64,000 nucleotides of DNA from Pseudotabrizicola sediminis. Its GTDB lineage: Bacteria > Pseudomonadota > Alphaproteobacteria > Rhodobacterales > Rhodobacteraceae. Where the stretch lies: positions 1 through 64,000 of the forward strand of contig NZ_RPEM01000007.1 of the NCBI RefSeq assembly GCF_004745575.1, given 5' to 3'. The notes beneath the pieces were generated by a model. It had not been told where the DNA came from and ran no database searches. It worked only from the letters and a program-made list of their open reading frames with translations. The number at the start of each line of letters is the position of its first letter. Positions within the stretch are counted from its first letter, which is position 1. Shown in pieces: positions 16,054-24,430 of this stretch. Position numbers and translations under genes: made by a program.

Positions 16054-17379
16054 ATGGCGCTGGACCGCAAAGCCCCCAATGACCTGAACGCCTTCTGGAT
16101 GCCCTTCACCGCCAACCGCCAGTTCAAGAAGAACCCGCGGATGTTTGTGGCTGCCAAGGACATGCACTATACCACCAGCGATGGCCGTCAGGTGCTGGAT
16201 GGCACGGCGGGCCTGTGGTGCTGCAACGCCGGGCACTGCCGGCCCAAGATCACCGAAGCCATCCAGAAGCAGGCGGCAGAACTGGATTATGCGCCCGCCT
16301 TCCAGATGGGCCATCCGGTGGCGTTCGAACTGGCCAACCGGATTGTGGAGATTGCCCCTGCGGGCATCGAGCATGTGTTCTACACCAACTCCGGCTCGGA
16401 AAGCGTTGAAACGGCGCTGAAACTGGCCATCGCCTACCACCGCGCCAAGGGTCAGGCCACCCGCACCCGGCTGATCGGGCGCGAAAGGGGCTATCATGGG
16501 GTCAATTTCGGCGGCATCTCGGTGGGCGGCATCGTCAACAACCGTCGCCATTTTGGCAGCCTTCTCAACGGGGTGGACCATCTTCCTCATACCCACCTGC
16601 CCGATGAGAACCGTTGGTCCCGTGGCCAGCCAGAGCATGGCGCGTGGCTGGCCGATGATCTGGAAAAACTGGTGGCGCTGCATGGGGCCGAAACCATCGC
16701 CGCGGTGATTGTCGAGCCCGTCGCCGGGTCCACCGGTGTGATCCTGCCGCCCAAGGGCTACCTTGAAAAGCTGCGCGCGATCACCAAAAAGCATGGCATT
16801 TTGCTGATTTTCGACGAGGTGATTACCGGGTTTGGCCGCCTTGGCGCACCCTTTGCGTCACAGTATTTCGACGTGCTGCCTGACATGATGACCACCGCCA
16901 AGGGCCTGACCAATGGCGTCATTCCCATGGGCGCAGTGCTGACCACAGCCGATGTGCACGATGCCTTCATGGACGGGCCCGAGCATATGATCGAGCTTTT
17001 CCACGGCTATACCTATTCAGGCAACCCCATCGCCTCCGCCGCCGGAATCGCCACGCTGGAGACTTATAAAGAAGAGGCGCTGTTCGACCGCGCCGCCGAA
17101 ATTGCGCCCTATTGGGAGGATGCGCTGCATTCCCTGCGCGACTCACGCCATGTCATCGATGTGCGCAACATGGGTCTGATCGGCGCGGTAGAGCTGGACC
17201 CGATTGCCGGAGAGCCTACAAAACGGGCGTTCAGCGCATTTCTTGCCGCCTATGACAAGAATATCCTGATCCGCACCACGGGTGATATCATCGCCATGTC
17301 GCCGCCCCTGATGATCAGCAAGTCGCAGATCGACACGCTGATCGGCACTTTGGCCGATGTGCTCAGGGCGCTGGACTGA
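16054..17379 (+). CDS. Omega-amino acid:pyruvate aminotransferase (beta-alanine transaminase)
   Basis: This class III PLP-dependent aminotransferase of 441 residues shows the PLP Lys283 (TTAKGLTNG), the preceding IFDEVITGFGRLG, and TNSGSESVETAL. The N-terminal FWMPFTANRQFKKNPR and GLWCCNAGH are typical of beta-alanine--pyruvate transaminases. The enzyme would convert beta-alanine and pyruvate to malonate semialdehyde and alanine. A RutR-type operator and a RutR-like regulator precede it, tying it to pyrimidine catabolism; the dihydropyrimidinase and amidohydrolase lie about 29 kb away. Taurine or other omega-amino acids are alternative substrates. Confidence 0.9.
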   Translation: MALDRKAPNDLNAFWMPFTANRQFKKNPRMFVAAKDMHYTTSDGRQVLDGTAGLWCCNAGHCRPKITEAIQKQAAELDYAPAFQMGHPVAFELANRIVEIAPAGIEHVFYTNSGSESVETALKLAIAYHRAKGQATRTRLIGRERGYHGVNFGGISVGGIVNNRRHFGSLLNGVDHLPHTHLPDENRWSRGQPEHGAWLADDLEKLVALHGAETIAAVIVEPVAGSTGVILPPKGYLEKLRAITKKHGILLIFDEVITGFGRLGAPFASQYFDVLPDMMTTAKGLTNGVIPMGAVLTTADVHDAFMDGPEHMIELFHGYTYSGNPIASAAGIATLETYKEEALFDRAAEIAPYWEDALHSLRDSRHVIDVRNMGLIGAVELDPIAGEPTKRAFSAFLAAYDKNILIRTTGDIIAMSPPLMISKSQIDTLIGTLADVLRALD

Positions 17380-17398
17380 GCGGTTCAGCACAAGCGAC

Positions 17399-17424
17399 GC
17401 CGGGGCGCGCGACGCCGCCCCGGC
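17399..17424. terminator. Hairpin between convergent genes
   Basis: GCCGGGGCG (17399-17407) pairs with CGCCCCGGC (17416-17424) around an 8-base loop. It separates the convergent aminotransferase and GntR genes, as a bidirectional terminator would. There is no strong T-run. Confidence 0.5.
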
Positions 17425-17431
17425 ACCCTGC

Positions 17432-18139
17432 TCAAATATCCAGCGCCGGTGCGCCTTCGAAAAACGCCTCGTTCTCGCCCCTGATCCGGCGCACCTGCTC
17501 TTTGATGCGTGACAGGTGCACATGCATCGCCGCAATGGCCGCATCCGCGTTGCGCATGCGCAAGGCCTCCATCACCTTCAGATGATCACCAAAAGCGTCC
17601 TGTGACGCGAAGGACAGCGACAGGAAACGCACCCTGTCCATATGCGCCTTGTTCTCGCGGATGATGTCCCAGGCAAAGCCATGGCCACTGCGTTCGCAAA
17701 GTTCGCGGTGAAACAGGTCATCCAGCGCATGAAAGCCCATTGCATCATGCGCCTCTACCGCGTCGCGCTGCTGGTCGATCACCCGGTCCAGCGCGGCAAA
17801 GTCACCCTCCCCCAGCCGTTCGCAGGCCATGCGCACGGTCTGGGCTTCGATGGCCGAGCGGATGAACCGCGCCTGCATCACCGCCGCCTCGGAAATCGCC
17901 GATACCACTGTGGCGCGCTGCGGGCGGATGGTCAGAAAACCAAGCGTTGAAAGCCGGTAGAATGCATCGCGCACCGGCTGGCGCGACACGCCCATGATGC
18001 GCGCCACATCCACCTCTGACACCTTGGTGCCGGGCGGCAGATCAAGTGACAGAATCTGCCGGTGCAGTTCTTCAAATACCGCATCGGTCACGGAAGGCCG
18101 CTGCACCGGCTCTGACAGTTTCAGCAGCGTGCTTTCCAT
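17432..18139 (-). CDS. GntR-family (FadR/FCD) repressor of the uronate operon
   Basis: The protein of about 235 residues has an N-terminal winged helix (LHRQILSLDLPPGTKVSEVDVARIMGVSRQPVRDAFYRLSTLGFLTIRP) and an FCD effector domain with metal-type residues in HALDDLFHREL and DHLKVMEAL. GGAGG precedes the ATG at 18139, so that start is chosen over ATG at 18166. It is divergent from uxaC, with a strong promoter overlapped by a dyad between them. This strongly suggests it represses uronate catabolism and is released by a uronate or fructuronate/tagaturonate. Confidence 0.9.
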   Translation of the reverse strand: MESTLLKLSEPVQRPSVTDAVFEELHRQILSLDLPPGTKVSEVDVARIMGVSRQPVRDAFYRLSTLGFLTIRPQRATVVSAISEAAVMQARFIRSAIEAQTVRMACERLGEGDFAALDRVIDQQRDAVEAHDAMGFHALDDLFHRELCERSGHGFAWDIIRENKAHMDRVRFLSLSFASQDAFGDHLKVMEALRMRNADAAIAAMHVHLSRIKEQVRRIRGENEAFFEGAPALDI

Positions 18140-18150
18140 GGTTGCCTCCG

Positions 18151-18180
18151 TTGACAGGTTTCGCATACTAGCATATTAGT
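18151..18180 (+). promoter_or_regulatory. Promoter with overlapping GntR-type operator before uxaC
   Basis: TTGACA (18151-18156) and TATTAG (18174-18179) are separated by exactly 17 bp, a near-consensus housekeeping promoter. The dyad ACTA-GCATAT-TAGT (18167-18180) overlaps the spacer and -10 box. A repressor bound there would exclude RNA polymerase. The predicted start point is about 50 bp before the uxaC GTG. Confidence 0.75.
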
Positions 18181-18238
18181 TTGCAGGTGCGTTGGAAAGA
18201 CCTTTCGCCATGAACGCACTTCGGGAGGGAAACACTAC

Positions 18239-19645
18239 GTGGCATTGCTGGATAAAGACCGTCTTTTCCCCATCGACTCTGGCGCGCGCGGCCTTGCCCG
18301 GGCGCTTTATGACACGGTTTGCGATCTGCCGATCATCAGCCCGCATGGCCATACCGACCCGCGCTGGTATGCCACCGACGACGCCTTTCCCGACCCTGCC
18401 CAACTGCTTGTAACCCCCGATCACTACGTCTTCCGCATGCTGTGTTCGCAAGGCATCGCGCTGTCCGATCTGGGGGTGCCCCGCGCCGATGGCGGCCCCA
18501 CGCAAACCGATGGTCGCAAGATCTGGCAGCTGTTTGCACAGAATTACCACCTGTTCCGGGGCACGCCGTCGCGGATGTGGCTGGACCACGCGTTCGAGAC
18601 GGTGTTCGGCTTTGACACGCCCCTGTCGGCATCAACGGCTGACGACTATTATGACCGTATCGACGCCGCCCTTGCCACGCCGGATTTCCGCCCGCGTGCC
18701 CTGTATGATCGGTTCAAGATCGAGGTGATTTCCACCACCGATGGCGCGCTGGATGATCTGGGCTGGCACCGACAGATCCGCGACTCGGGCTGGCAGGGCC
18801 GCGTGATCCCCGCCTACCGGCCCGACGCGGTGGTCGACCCCGAGTTCGACGGGTTTGCGAAAAACGTGGCGCAACTGGGCGAAATCACGGGTGAAAACAC
18901 CGCCACATGGGCCGGCTACCTTGCCGCCCACCGCGCCCGCCGGGCGTATTTCAAATCCTACGGCTGCACCTCTTCCGACCATGGCCACGCCACCGCACGC
19001 ACGATGGACCTGCCGCAGGATCAGGCCGCGCTGCTGTTTGAACGCGCGTTGCGGGGGGAGTGCACGGCGGAAGAGGCGGATGCCTTCCGCGGCCAGATGC
19101 TGACCGAAATGGCGCGGATGAGCCTTGATGACGGGTTGGTGCTGCAAATCCACCCCGGCAGCCGCCGCAACCATTCGGACCCGATGCTGGCAATGTTCGG
19201 CCGCGACAAGGGCTTTGATATTCCCGGGCGCACCGACTACGTCGCCGCCCTGCGCCCGCTGCTGAACGCAGTCGGGATGGACCCAGCGCTTTCGGTCATT
19301 GTCTTCACGCTGGACGAAACGGCTTACGCCCGCGAACTGGCCCCACTGGCCGGGGTCTATCCGGCGCTGAAACTTGGCCCTGCCTGGTGGTTCCACGACA
19401 GCCCCGAAGGCATGCGCCGGTTCCGCGAGATGATCACCGAAACCGCCGGGTTCTACAATACCGTGGGTTTCAACGACGACACCCGCGCCTATCTGTCGAT
19501 CCCCGCGCGCCACGATGTGGCCCGCCGTGTGGATTGTGCCTTTCTTGCCACGCTGGTTTGCACCGGCAGGCTGGCGGAAGGCGATGCATACGAGGTCGCG
19601 CACGACCTTGCATACCGGCTTGCAAAGCAGGCCTACCGGCTGTGA
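18239..19645 (+). CDS. uxaC: Glucuronate/galacturonate isomerase
   Basis: The 468-residue product begins near [16 protein letters not shown], with the metal-binding HGHTDP of UxaC, and contains SSDHGHA and [12 protein letters not shown]. UxaC converts D-glucuronate to D-fructuronate and D-galacturonate to D-tagaturonate in the cytoplasm. It starts with GTG at 18239 after a GGGAGGGAAAC ribosome site. It is the first gene of the operon uxaC-dctP-dctQ-dctM-kdgF-kduI-kduD-uxuB. The presence of uxuB points to glucuronate as the main route. Confidence 0.96.
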   Translation: MALLDKDRLFPIDSGARGLARALYDTVCDLPIISPHGHTDPRWYATDDAFPDPAQLLVTPDHYVFRMLCSQGIALSDLGVPRADGGPTQTDGRKIWQLFAQNYHLFRGTPSRMWLDHAFETVFGFDTPLSASTADDYYDRIDAALATPDFRPRALYDRFKIEVISTTDGALDDLGWHRQIRDSGWQGRVIPAYRPDAVVDPEFDGFAKNVAQLGEITGENTATWAGYLAAHRARRAYFKSYGCTSSDHGHATARTMDLPQDQAALLFERALRGECTAEEADAFRGQMLTEMARMSLDDGLVLQIHPGSRRNHSDPMLAMFGRDKGFDIPGRTDYVAALRPLLNAVGMDPALSVIVFTLDETAYARELAPLAGVYPALKLGPAWWFHDSPEGMRRFREMITETAGFYNTVGFNDDTRAYLSIPARHDVARRVDCAFLATLVCTGRLAEGDAYEVAHDLAYRLAKQAYRL

Positions 19646-19670
19646 AGCCACTCAACGGGAGGAGACTACA

Positions 19671-20654
19671 ATGAAAAAGTTCAACACCATGGCCGCTGCC
19701 CTGCTGGCATCGGTTGCCTTTGCCGGGGCCGCCTACGCCGAATGCGAAGTGACCCTGCGATCATCAGACACCCACCCCGCCGGCTACCCCACCGTGGCCG
19801 CCGTCGAGCATATGGGCGCACTGCTCAAAGAGCGCAGCGCGGGCCGGATCTGCGTCGAAGTGTTCCACTCTGCCCAGTTGGGCGAGGAAAAGGACACCAT
19901 CGAACAAACCAAGTTCGGTGTCATCGACTTCAACCGCGTCTCGATGGGGCCGTTCAACAACATCATCGAGGAAACCAAGGTTGTCTCGCTGCCCTTCATC
20001 TTCCGCGGCACCGACCACATGCACCGCGTGATGGACGGACCCATCGGCGATGAGATTCTGGCTGCGTTCGAGCCGCATGGTTTTGTCGGTCTGGCCTATT
20101 TCGACGGCGGATCGCGGTCTTTCTACAACAAGCAAAAGCCGATCACGTCCGTGGATGACCTGAAGGGCATGAAGATCCGCGTCATGCAGTCTGATGTGTT
20201 CGTCGACATGATGAGCGCCCTGGGGGCCAACGCGACCCCGATGCCCTATGGCGAGGTCTATTCCGGCATCCAGACCGGCGTGATCGACGGGGCGGAAAAC
20301 AACTGGCCGTCGTTCGAGTCGTCGGGACACTATGAGGTTGCCGGCTACTACACCCTGAACGAGCACCTGATCGTGCCAGAGGTTCTGGTGATGTCGAAAG
20401 CCAGCTACGACAAACTGAGCCCTGAAGATCAGGCACTGGTGGTACAGGCCGCGAAAGACTCGATCCCGGTTAACCGCGAGCTTTGGGCCGCGCGTGAAAA
20501 AGAGTCGGAAGACAAGGTGCGTGCCGCCGGTGTGGAAGTGATCTCGGACATCGACAAGACCCCGTTCATCGAAGCGATGGTCCCGGTCTATGAAAAGCAC
20601 GCAGGCACGCCAAAGCTGCAGGATCTGGTCACCCGCATCCAAGCGACCGAGTAA
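19671..20654 (+). CDS. TRAP transporter solute-binding protein, DctP family
   Basis: A signal peptide ([23 protein letters not shown]) precedes a periplasmic DctP domain of about 300 residues with [21 protein letters not shown] and [47 protein letters not shown], the family signature. This signature includes the Arg that clamps the ligand carboxylate. Operon context predicts a uronate or unsaturated oligouronide ligand. GGGAGGAG lies upstream of the ATG at 19671. Confidence 0.95.
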   Translation: MKKFNTMAAALLASVAFAGAAYAECEVTLRSSDTHPAGYPTVAAVEHMGALLKERSAGRICVEVFHSAQLGEEKDTIEQTKFGVIDFNRVSMGPFNNIIEETKVVSLPFIFRGTDHMHRVMDGPIGDEILAAFEPHGFVGLAYFDGGSRSFYNKQKPITSVDDLKGMKIRVMQSDVFVDMMSALGANATPMPYGEVYSGIQTGVIDGAENNWPSFESSGHYEVAGYYTLNEHLIVPEVLVMSKASYDKLSPEDQALVVQAAKDSIPVNRELWAAREKESEDKVRAAGVEVISDIDKTPFIEAMVPVYEKHAGTPKLQDLVTRIQATE

Positions 20655-20668
20655 GGCAAGCGGCGGGA

Positions 20669-20719
20669 CCGGGGGTTTCACACCCCCGGACCCCCGTGGG
20701 ATATTTGAGAACAGATGAA
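20669..20719 (+). repeat. GC hairpin plus GGGATATTT element (copy 1)
   Basis: CCGGGGGT (20669-20676) and ACCCCCGG (20682-20689) form a hairpin. It is followed by CCCCC, then GGGATATTT and CAGATGAA ending at 20719. A 22-nt stretch (20698-20719) is identical to 51327-51348. The element lies in the dctP-dctQ gap and supplies the ATG annotated here for dctQ. Related copies lie at 32461, 46101 and 51303. Confidence 0.65.
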
Positions 20720-21275
20720 TGACCGCAGCGCGCGGCAGGGGGGCTTGATGCAGCCGGGTTTGTTACGTCTGGCCGTCTGGCTGGGTTATGTTGCCAAGGG
20801 CGCGCTGTGGGCGGCCGGTGCCGGGTTGGTGGCGATGACCGCCATCATCGGCGCGCAGGTGTTTTTCCGCTATCTGCTGAACGACTCGATCATCTGGAGC
20901 GAGCCTGCGGCGGTGATCCTGATGGGCTGGTTCATCTTTCTGGGCGCCGCAGTCGGCATCCGCGAGGGCTATCACCTGTCCTTCGACATTCTGCTCTATC
21001 TGGTGTCGCACCGGGTGAAGATGGTGCTGTTTTCCCTGTCGGATATCGTGGTGACCGCCTTTGGCATTGGCATGGTCTGGTTCGGCTGGCAGCTGATGTC
21101 TTCGGCCTATGGCATCACCCTGCCCTCGCTGGGCATCACCGGCGCGGTGGATTTCATGCCGCTGGTGGCGGGCGGCGTGTTGATGGTGATCTTCTCGCTG
21201 GAACGGCTAGCGCGGCGGGCGGCGGGCCTGCCGACGGCACGGTTTGGCGAAACCGAGCTGGAAGAGGTGGCGTGA
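20715..21275 (+). CDS. TRAP transporter small permease, DctQ family
   Basis: The product of up to 186 residues has four transmembrane helices, with the family core FFRYLLNDSIIWSEPAAVILMGWFIFLGAAVGIREGYHL. The start at 20715 lies inside an intergenic repeat. The in-frame ATG at 20748 has a GGGGGG stretch just before it and gives a more usual N-terminus (MQPGLLRLAVW), so the true protein may be 11 residues shorter. The stop overlaps the dctM start. Confidence 0.93.
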   Translation: MNDRSARQGGLMQPGLLRLAVWLGYVAKGALWAAGAGLVAMTAIIGAQVFFRYLLNDSIIWSEPAAVILMGWFIFLGAAVGIREGYHLSFDILLYLVSHRVKMVLFSLSDIVVTAFGIGMVWFGWQLMSSAYGITLPSLGITGAVDFMPLVAGGVLMVIFSLERLARRAAGLPTARFGETELEEVA

Positions 21276-22555
21276 TGGAGCTTTGGGTTCTTTTCGGCAC
21301 CTTCGTGGTGCTGCTGGCGATCGGTACTCCGGTGGCCTTCTGTCTGGGCGTGTCCAGCTTTGCCACCGTCATCTATATGGGCCTGCCGCCGGTGGTGGTG
21401 TTCCAGCGGCTGAATTCGGGCGTGTCGGTCTTTGCGCTGATGGCGATTCCCTTCTTCATATTCGCCGGTGAAATCATGGTGCGCGGCGACATTGCCAGGC
21501 GGCTGATTGCCGTGGCGGGGGCGGCTGTCGGGCACTTCCGGGGTGGATTGGGGCAGGTCAACATCGCCTCATCGGTGCTGTTTGGCGGCATTTCCGGCTC
21601 GGCTGCGGCGGATGCCTCGGCCATCGGCGGGCTGATGGTGCCGCAGATGAAGGAGCGCGGCTATGATGTTGACTATGCGGTGAATATCACCGTGGTGTCT
21701 TCGATCATCGCGTTGATGCTGCCGCCCAGCCACAACATGATCATCTATTCGATCTCGGCGGGCGGGCGGCTGTCGATTGCCGATCTGTTCACCGCAGGGA
21801 TCATTCCGGGCCTGCTGCTGGCGTTGAGCCTTGCCGCCGCTGCCTGGTATGTGGCTCGCAAGAAAGGCTATCCGACCGAGGCGTTTCCGGGCTGGTCTAT
21901 GCTGGGGCTCTTGCTGATCAACGCCATTCCGGGGCTTTTGCTGATTGTGATCATCTTTGGCGGCGTGCGCTCAGGTGTGTTCACGGCGTCGGAATCGTCG
22001 TGTATCGCCGCGATCTACGCGCTTGGGGTCACCACATTGGCTTATCGTACCATGGGGTGGAATGACTTTGTGGGCGCGGTCAAGGCGGCGGTGCGCACCA
22101 CAGCCATGGTCTTGCTGGTGATCGGCTGTGCGGCCTCGTTCGGCTGGTTGCTGGCGTACCTGAAGGTGCCAAGCGCGATGATCGCGCTGATGCAGAGCGT
22201 TACCGAAAACCCGATCCTGATCCTTTTGCTGATCAACGTCATCCTGCTGGTGCTGGGCACCTTCATGGACATGAGCCCGCTGATCGTGATCACCACCCCG
22301 ATCTTTCTGCCCGTTGCCGTCGCCTTCGGCATCGACCCAGTGCATTTCGGGGTGATCCTGGTGCTGAACCTTGGCATCGGGCTGTGCACCCCGCCGGTGG
22401 GCGCGGTGCTCTTCGTGGGCTGTGCTGTCGGCAAGATTTCCGTCTGGCAGGCCGTGCGCACGATCTGGCCGTTCTACGGCGCGGCCTTCGCCACGCTGAT
22501 GCTTGTCACCTATATCCCGGCGCTGTCCCTGTGGCTGCCTGCCCTGTTCCGTTGA
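21275..22555 (+). CDS. TRAP transporter large permease, DctM family
   Basis: This polytopic protein of 426 residues has about twelve helices and family motifs GGISGSAAADASAIGGLMVPQMKERGY and LGTFMDMSPLIVITTPIFLPVAVAFGIDPVHFGVILVLNLGIGLCTPPVGA. It forms the Na+-coupled membrane component with DctQ. The start ATG at 21275 overlaps the dctQ stop (TGATG). Confidence 0.95.
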   Translation: MELWVLFGTFVVLLAIGTPVAFCLGVSSFATVIYMGLPPVVVFQRLNSGVSVFALMAIPFFIFAGEIMVRGDIARRLIAVAGAAVGHFRGGLGQVNIASSVLFGGISGSAAADASAIGGLMVPQMKERGYDVDYAVNITVVSSIIALMLPPSHNMIIYSISAGGRLSIADLFTAGIIPGLLLALSLAAAAWYVARKKGYPTEAFPGWSMLGLLLINAIPGLLLIVIIFGGVRSGVFTASESSCIAAIYALGVTTLAYRTMGWNDFVGAVKAAVRTTAMVLLVIGCAASFGWLLAYLKVPSAMIALMQSVTENPILILLLINVILLVLGTFMDMSPLIVITTPIFLPVAVAFGIDPVHFGVILVLNLGIGLCTPPVGAVLFVGCAVGKISVWQAVRTIWPFYGAAFATLMLVTYIPALSLWLPALFR

Positions 22556-22562
22556 GGCCTGC

Positions 22563-22871
22563 ATGATCTATCCCATTGTCGAAACAGGCGAAAACGTGAC
22601 CCGGCAGGTGCTGGCAGACAGCGCGGAGCTGATGACCGTGGCGTTCCGCTTTGCCGCCGCAGGGGCACTGGGCGCGCTGCACCGCCACCCCCATGTGCAA
22701 TCGACCTTTGTGCAATCGGGACGCTTTCGGTTCACCGTTGCCGACCGCGACTTCGAGGTCGGCCCCGGCGATGCCTTTGTCATCCCCTCCAACGCTGTTC
22801 ATGGCTGCGTCTGCCTTGAACCCGGCACGCTGATCGACGGGTTTACCCCCCGCCGTGACGATTTTCTCTGA
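22563..22871 (+). CDS. kdgF: KdgF-like cupin protein
   Basis: The 102-residue single-domain cupin has metal-type residues in HRHPHVQ (His40, His42, Gln46) and His80 in IPSNAVHGC. KdgF enzymes open 4,5-unsaturated uronates, released by pectin or alginate lyases, to the linear keto form (DKI). Its place directly before kduI and kduD supports this role. Many cupins look alike, so the name rests partly on context. Confidence 0.8.
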   Translation: MIYPIVETGENVTRQVLADSAELMTVAFRFAAAGALGALHRHPHVQSTFVQSGRFRFTVADRDFEVGPGDAFVIPSNAVHGCVCLEPGTLIDGFTPRRDDFL

Positions 22872-22883
22872 AAGGACCATCTC

Positions 22884-23708
22884 ATGCTGTACGTTGAAAC
22901 CCGGCAGGCGATTTCCGCCAATGAAGCCAAGGGAATGGATACGACCGCCCTGCGCGCGAATTTCCACGGCGAGGGGTTGTTTCAGGATGGGCAGATCCGC
23001 CTTCTGTACACCCACTACGACCGGATGATCGTGGGCGGGGCAGTTCCGGCGGGCGGCGATCTTGTGCTGGACCATGTCAGGGAATGCGGCACCGCCAGCA
23101 TTCTGGACCGGCGCGAGATGGGCATTATCAACATCGGCGGCGATGGCACGGTTGCGGCGGGGGGGGAGACCTATGCGCTGTCCAAGGGCGATGTGCTCTA
23201 TCTGCCGATGGGGGCGGGCCCGGTGACGTTTTCGGGTCAGGGCCGGTTCTACATAAACTCTTGCCCGGCGCATCAGGCCTATCCGGCGCGGCTGATCAAG
23301 CTGGAAGACGCCAAAAAGCTGACGCTGGGGGCTGCGGAAACCGTCAACCACCGCACCATCAACCAGTTCATCCACCCCGAGGTGATGACCAGTTGCCAGC
23401 TGGTGCTCGGCTATACCCAGTTTCATGGCGGCAGCGTCTGGAACACCATGCCCGCCCACCTGCACGACCGGCGGATGGAGGCGTATCTGTATTTCGATAT
23501 TCCCGAAGGCCAGCGCGTGTTCCACTTCATGGGCGACCCGGCCGAAACCCGGCATCTGGTGATCGCCAATGAAGAGGCCGCGATTTCGCCGCCATGGTCG
23601 ATCCATTGTGGCGCAGGCACCGCCAGCTATACCTTCATCTGGGCGATGGCGGGCGACAATGTCGATTACCGGGATGTGGAAGTGGTGAAGATGGAGGATT
23701 TGCGGTGA
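22884..23708 (+). CDS. kduI: 5-dehydro-4-deoxy-D-glucuronate isomerase
   Basis: The 274-residue product matches KduI along its length, for example LLYTHYDRMIVGGAVP, REMGIINIGGDG, NQFIHPEVMTSCQLVLGYTQ, TMPAHLHDRRMEAYLYFD and PPWSIHCGAGTASYTFIWAM. The cupin metal ligands lie in HLHDRRMEAY and the later WSIHCG. It converts 5-keto-4-deoxyuronate to 2,5-diketo-3-deoxygluconate, the substrate of KduD encoded next. AAAGGA precedes the ATG. Confidence 0.96.
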   Translation: MLYVETRQAISANEAKGMDTTALRANFHGEGLFQDGQIRLLYTHYDRMIVGGAVPAGGDLVLDHVRECGTASILDRREMGIINIGGDGTVAAGGETYALSKGDVLYLPMGAGPVTFSGQGRFYINSCPAHQAYPARLIKLEDAKKLTLGAAETVNHRTINQFIHPEVMTSCQLVLGYTQFHGGSVWNTMPAHLHDRRMEAYLYFDIPEGQRVFHFMGDPAETRHLVIANEEAAISPPWSIHCGAGTASYTFIWAMAGDNVDYRDVEVVKMEDLR

Positions 23709-24430
23709 CCCCGTTTTCGCTGTCAGGCCAGACCGCACTGATCACGGGGGCCAATACCGGCATCGGTCAGGCCATTGCCGCCGCCATGGCGCGCGCCGGC
23801 GCGCATGTGATTGCGGCGGGGCGGTCGTCTTGTGCCGAGACGGTCGCTATGACCGGGGGAGAGGAACTGGCGCTTGATTTTGCCGATCCGATGGCTGCGC
23901 GTGACGTATTCTCGGACCGCCCCATCGACATTCTGGTGAACAACGCAGGCATCATCCGCCGCGCGGACTCGGTCGACTTTACTGAAGAAGACTGGGATGC
24001 GGTGATGGATGTGAACCTGAAGGCGGTGTTCTTCACCTGTCAGGCCTTTGGCAAGGCGGCCCTAGCCCGGGGGGCGGGCGCGAAGATCGTCAACATCGCG
24101 TCGCTGCTGTCGTTTCAGGGCGGCATCCGGGTGCCGTCCTATACTGCGTCGAAACATGGCGTGGCGGGCATCACCAAATTGCTGGCCAATGAATGGGCGG
24201 CAAAGGGCATCAACGTGAATGCCATCGCACCGGGCTATATCGAGACCAACAACACGCAAGCCCTGCGCGCCGACCCCGACCGCAACAAGGCGATCCTCGA
24301 CCGCATTCCTGCCGGTCGCTGGGGCCGTGCCGATGATATCGGCGAGGCGGCGGTGTTCTTGTCCTCTCCCGCTGCCGCCTATATCCACGGCGCAGTTCTG
24401 AATGTTGATGGAGGCTGGCTTGCCCGCTGA
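23705..24430 (+). CDS. kduD: 2-dehydro-3-deoxy-D-gluconate 5-dehydrogenase (SDR)
   Basis: A classical short-chain dehydrogenase of about 241 residues has TGANTGIG (14-21), NNAG (79-82) and the catalytic Tyr146-x3-Lys150 (YTASK). It starts with GTG at 23705, overlapping the kduI stop (GTGA), so translation is coupled. KduD reduces 2,5-diketo-3-deoxygluconate to KDG with NADH. KDG kinase and aldolase genes are not in the window. Confidence 0.94.
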   Translation: MTPFSLSGQTALITGANTGIGQAIAAAMARAGAHVIAAGRSSCAETVAMTGGEELALDFADPMAARDVFSDRPIDILVNNAGIIRRADSVDFTEEDWDAVMDVNLKAVFFTCQAFGKAALARGAGAKIVNIASLLSFQGGIRVPSYTASKHGVAGITKLLANEWAAKGINVNAIAPGYIETNNTQALRADPDRNKAILDRIPAGRWGRADDIGEAAVFLSSPAAAYIHGAVLNVDGGWLAR

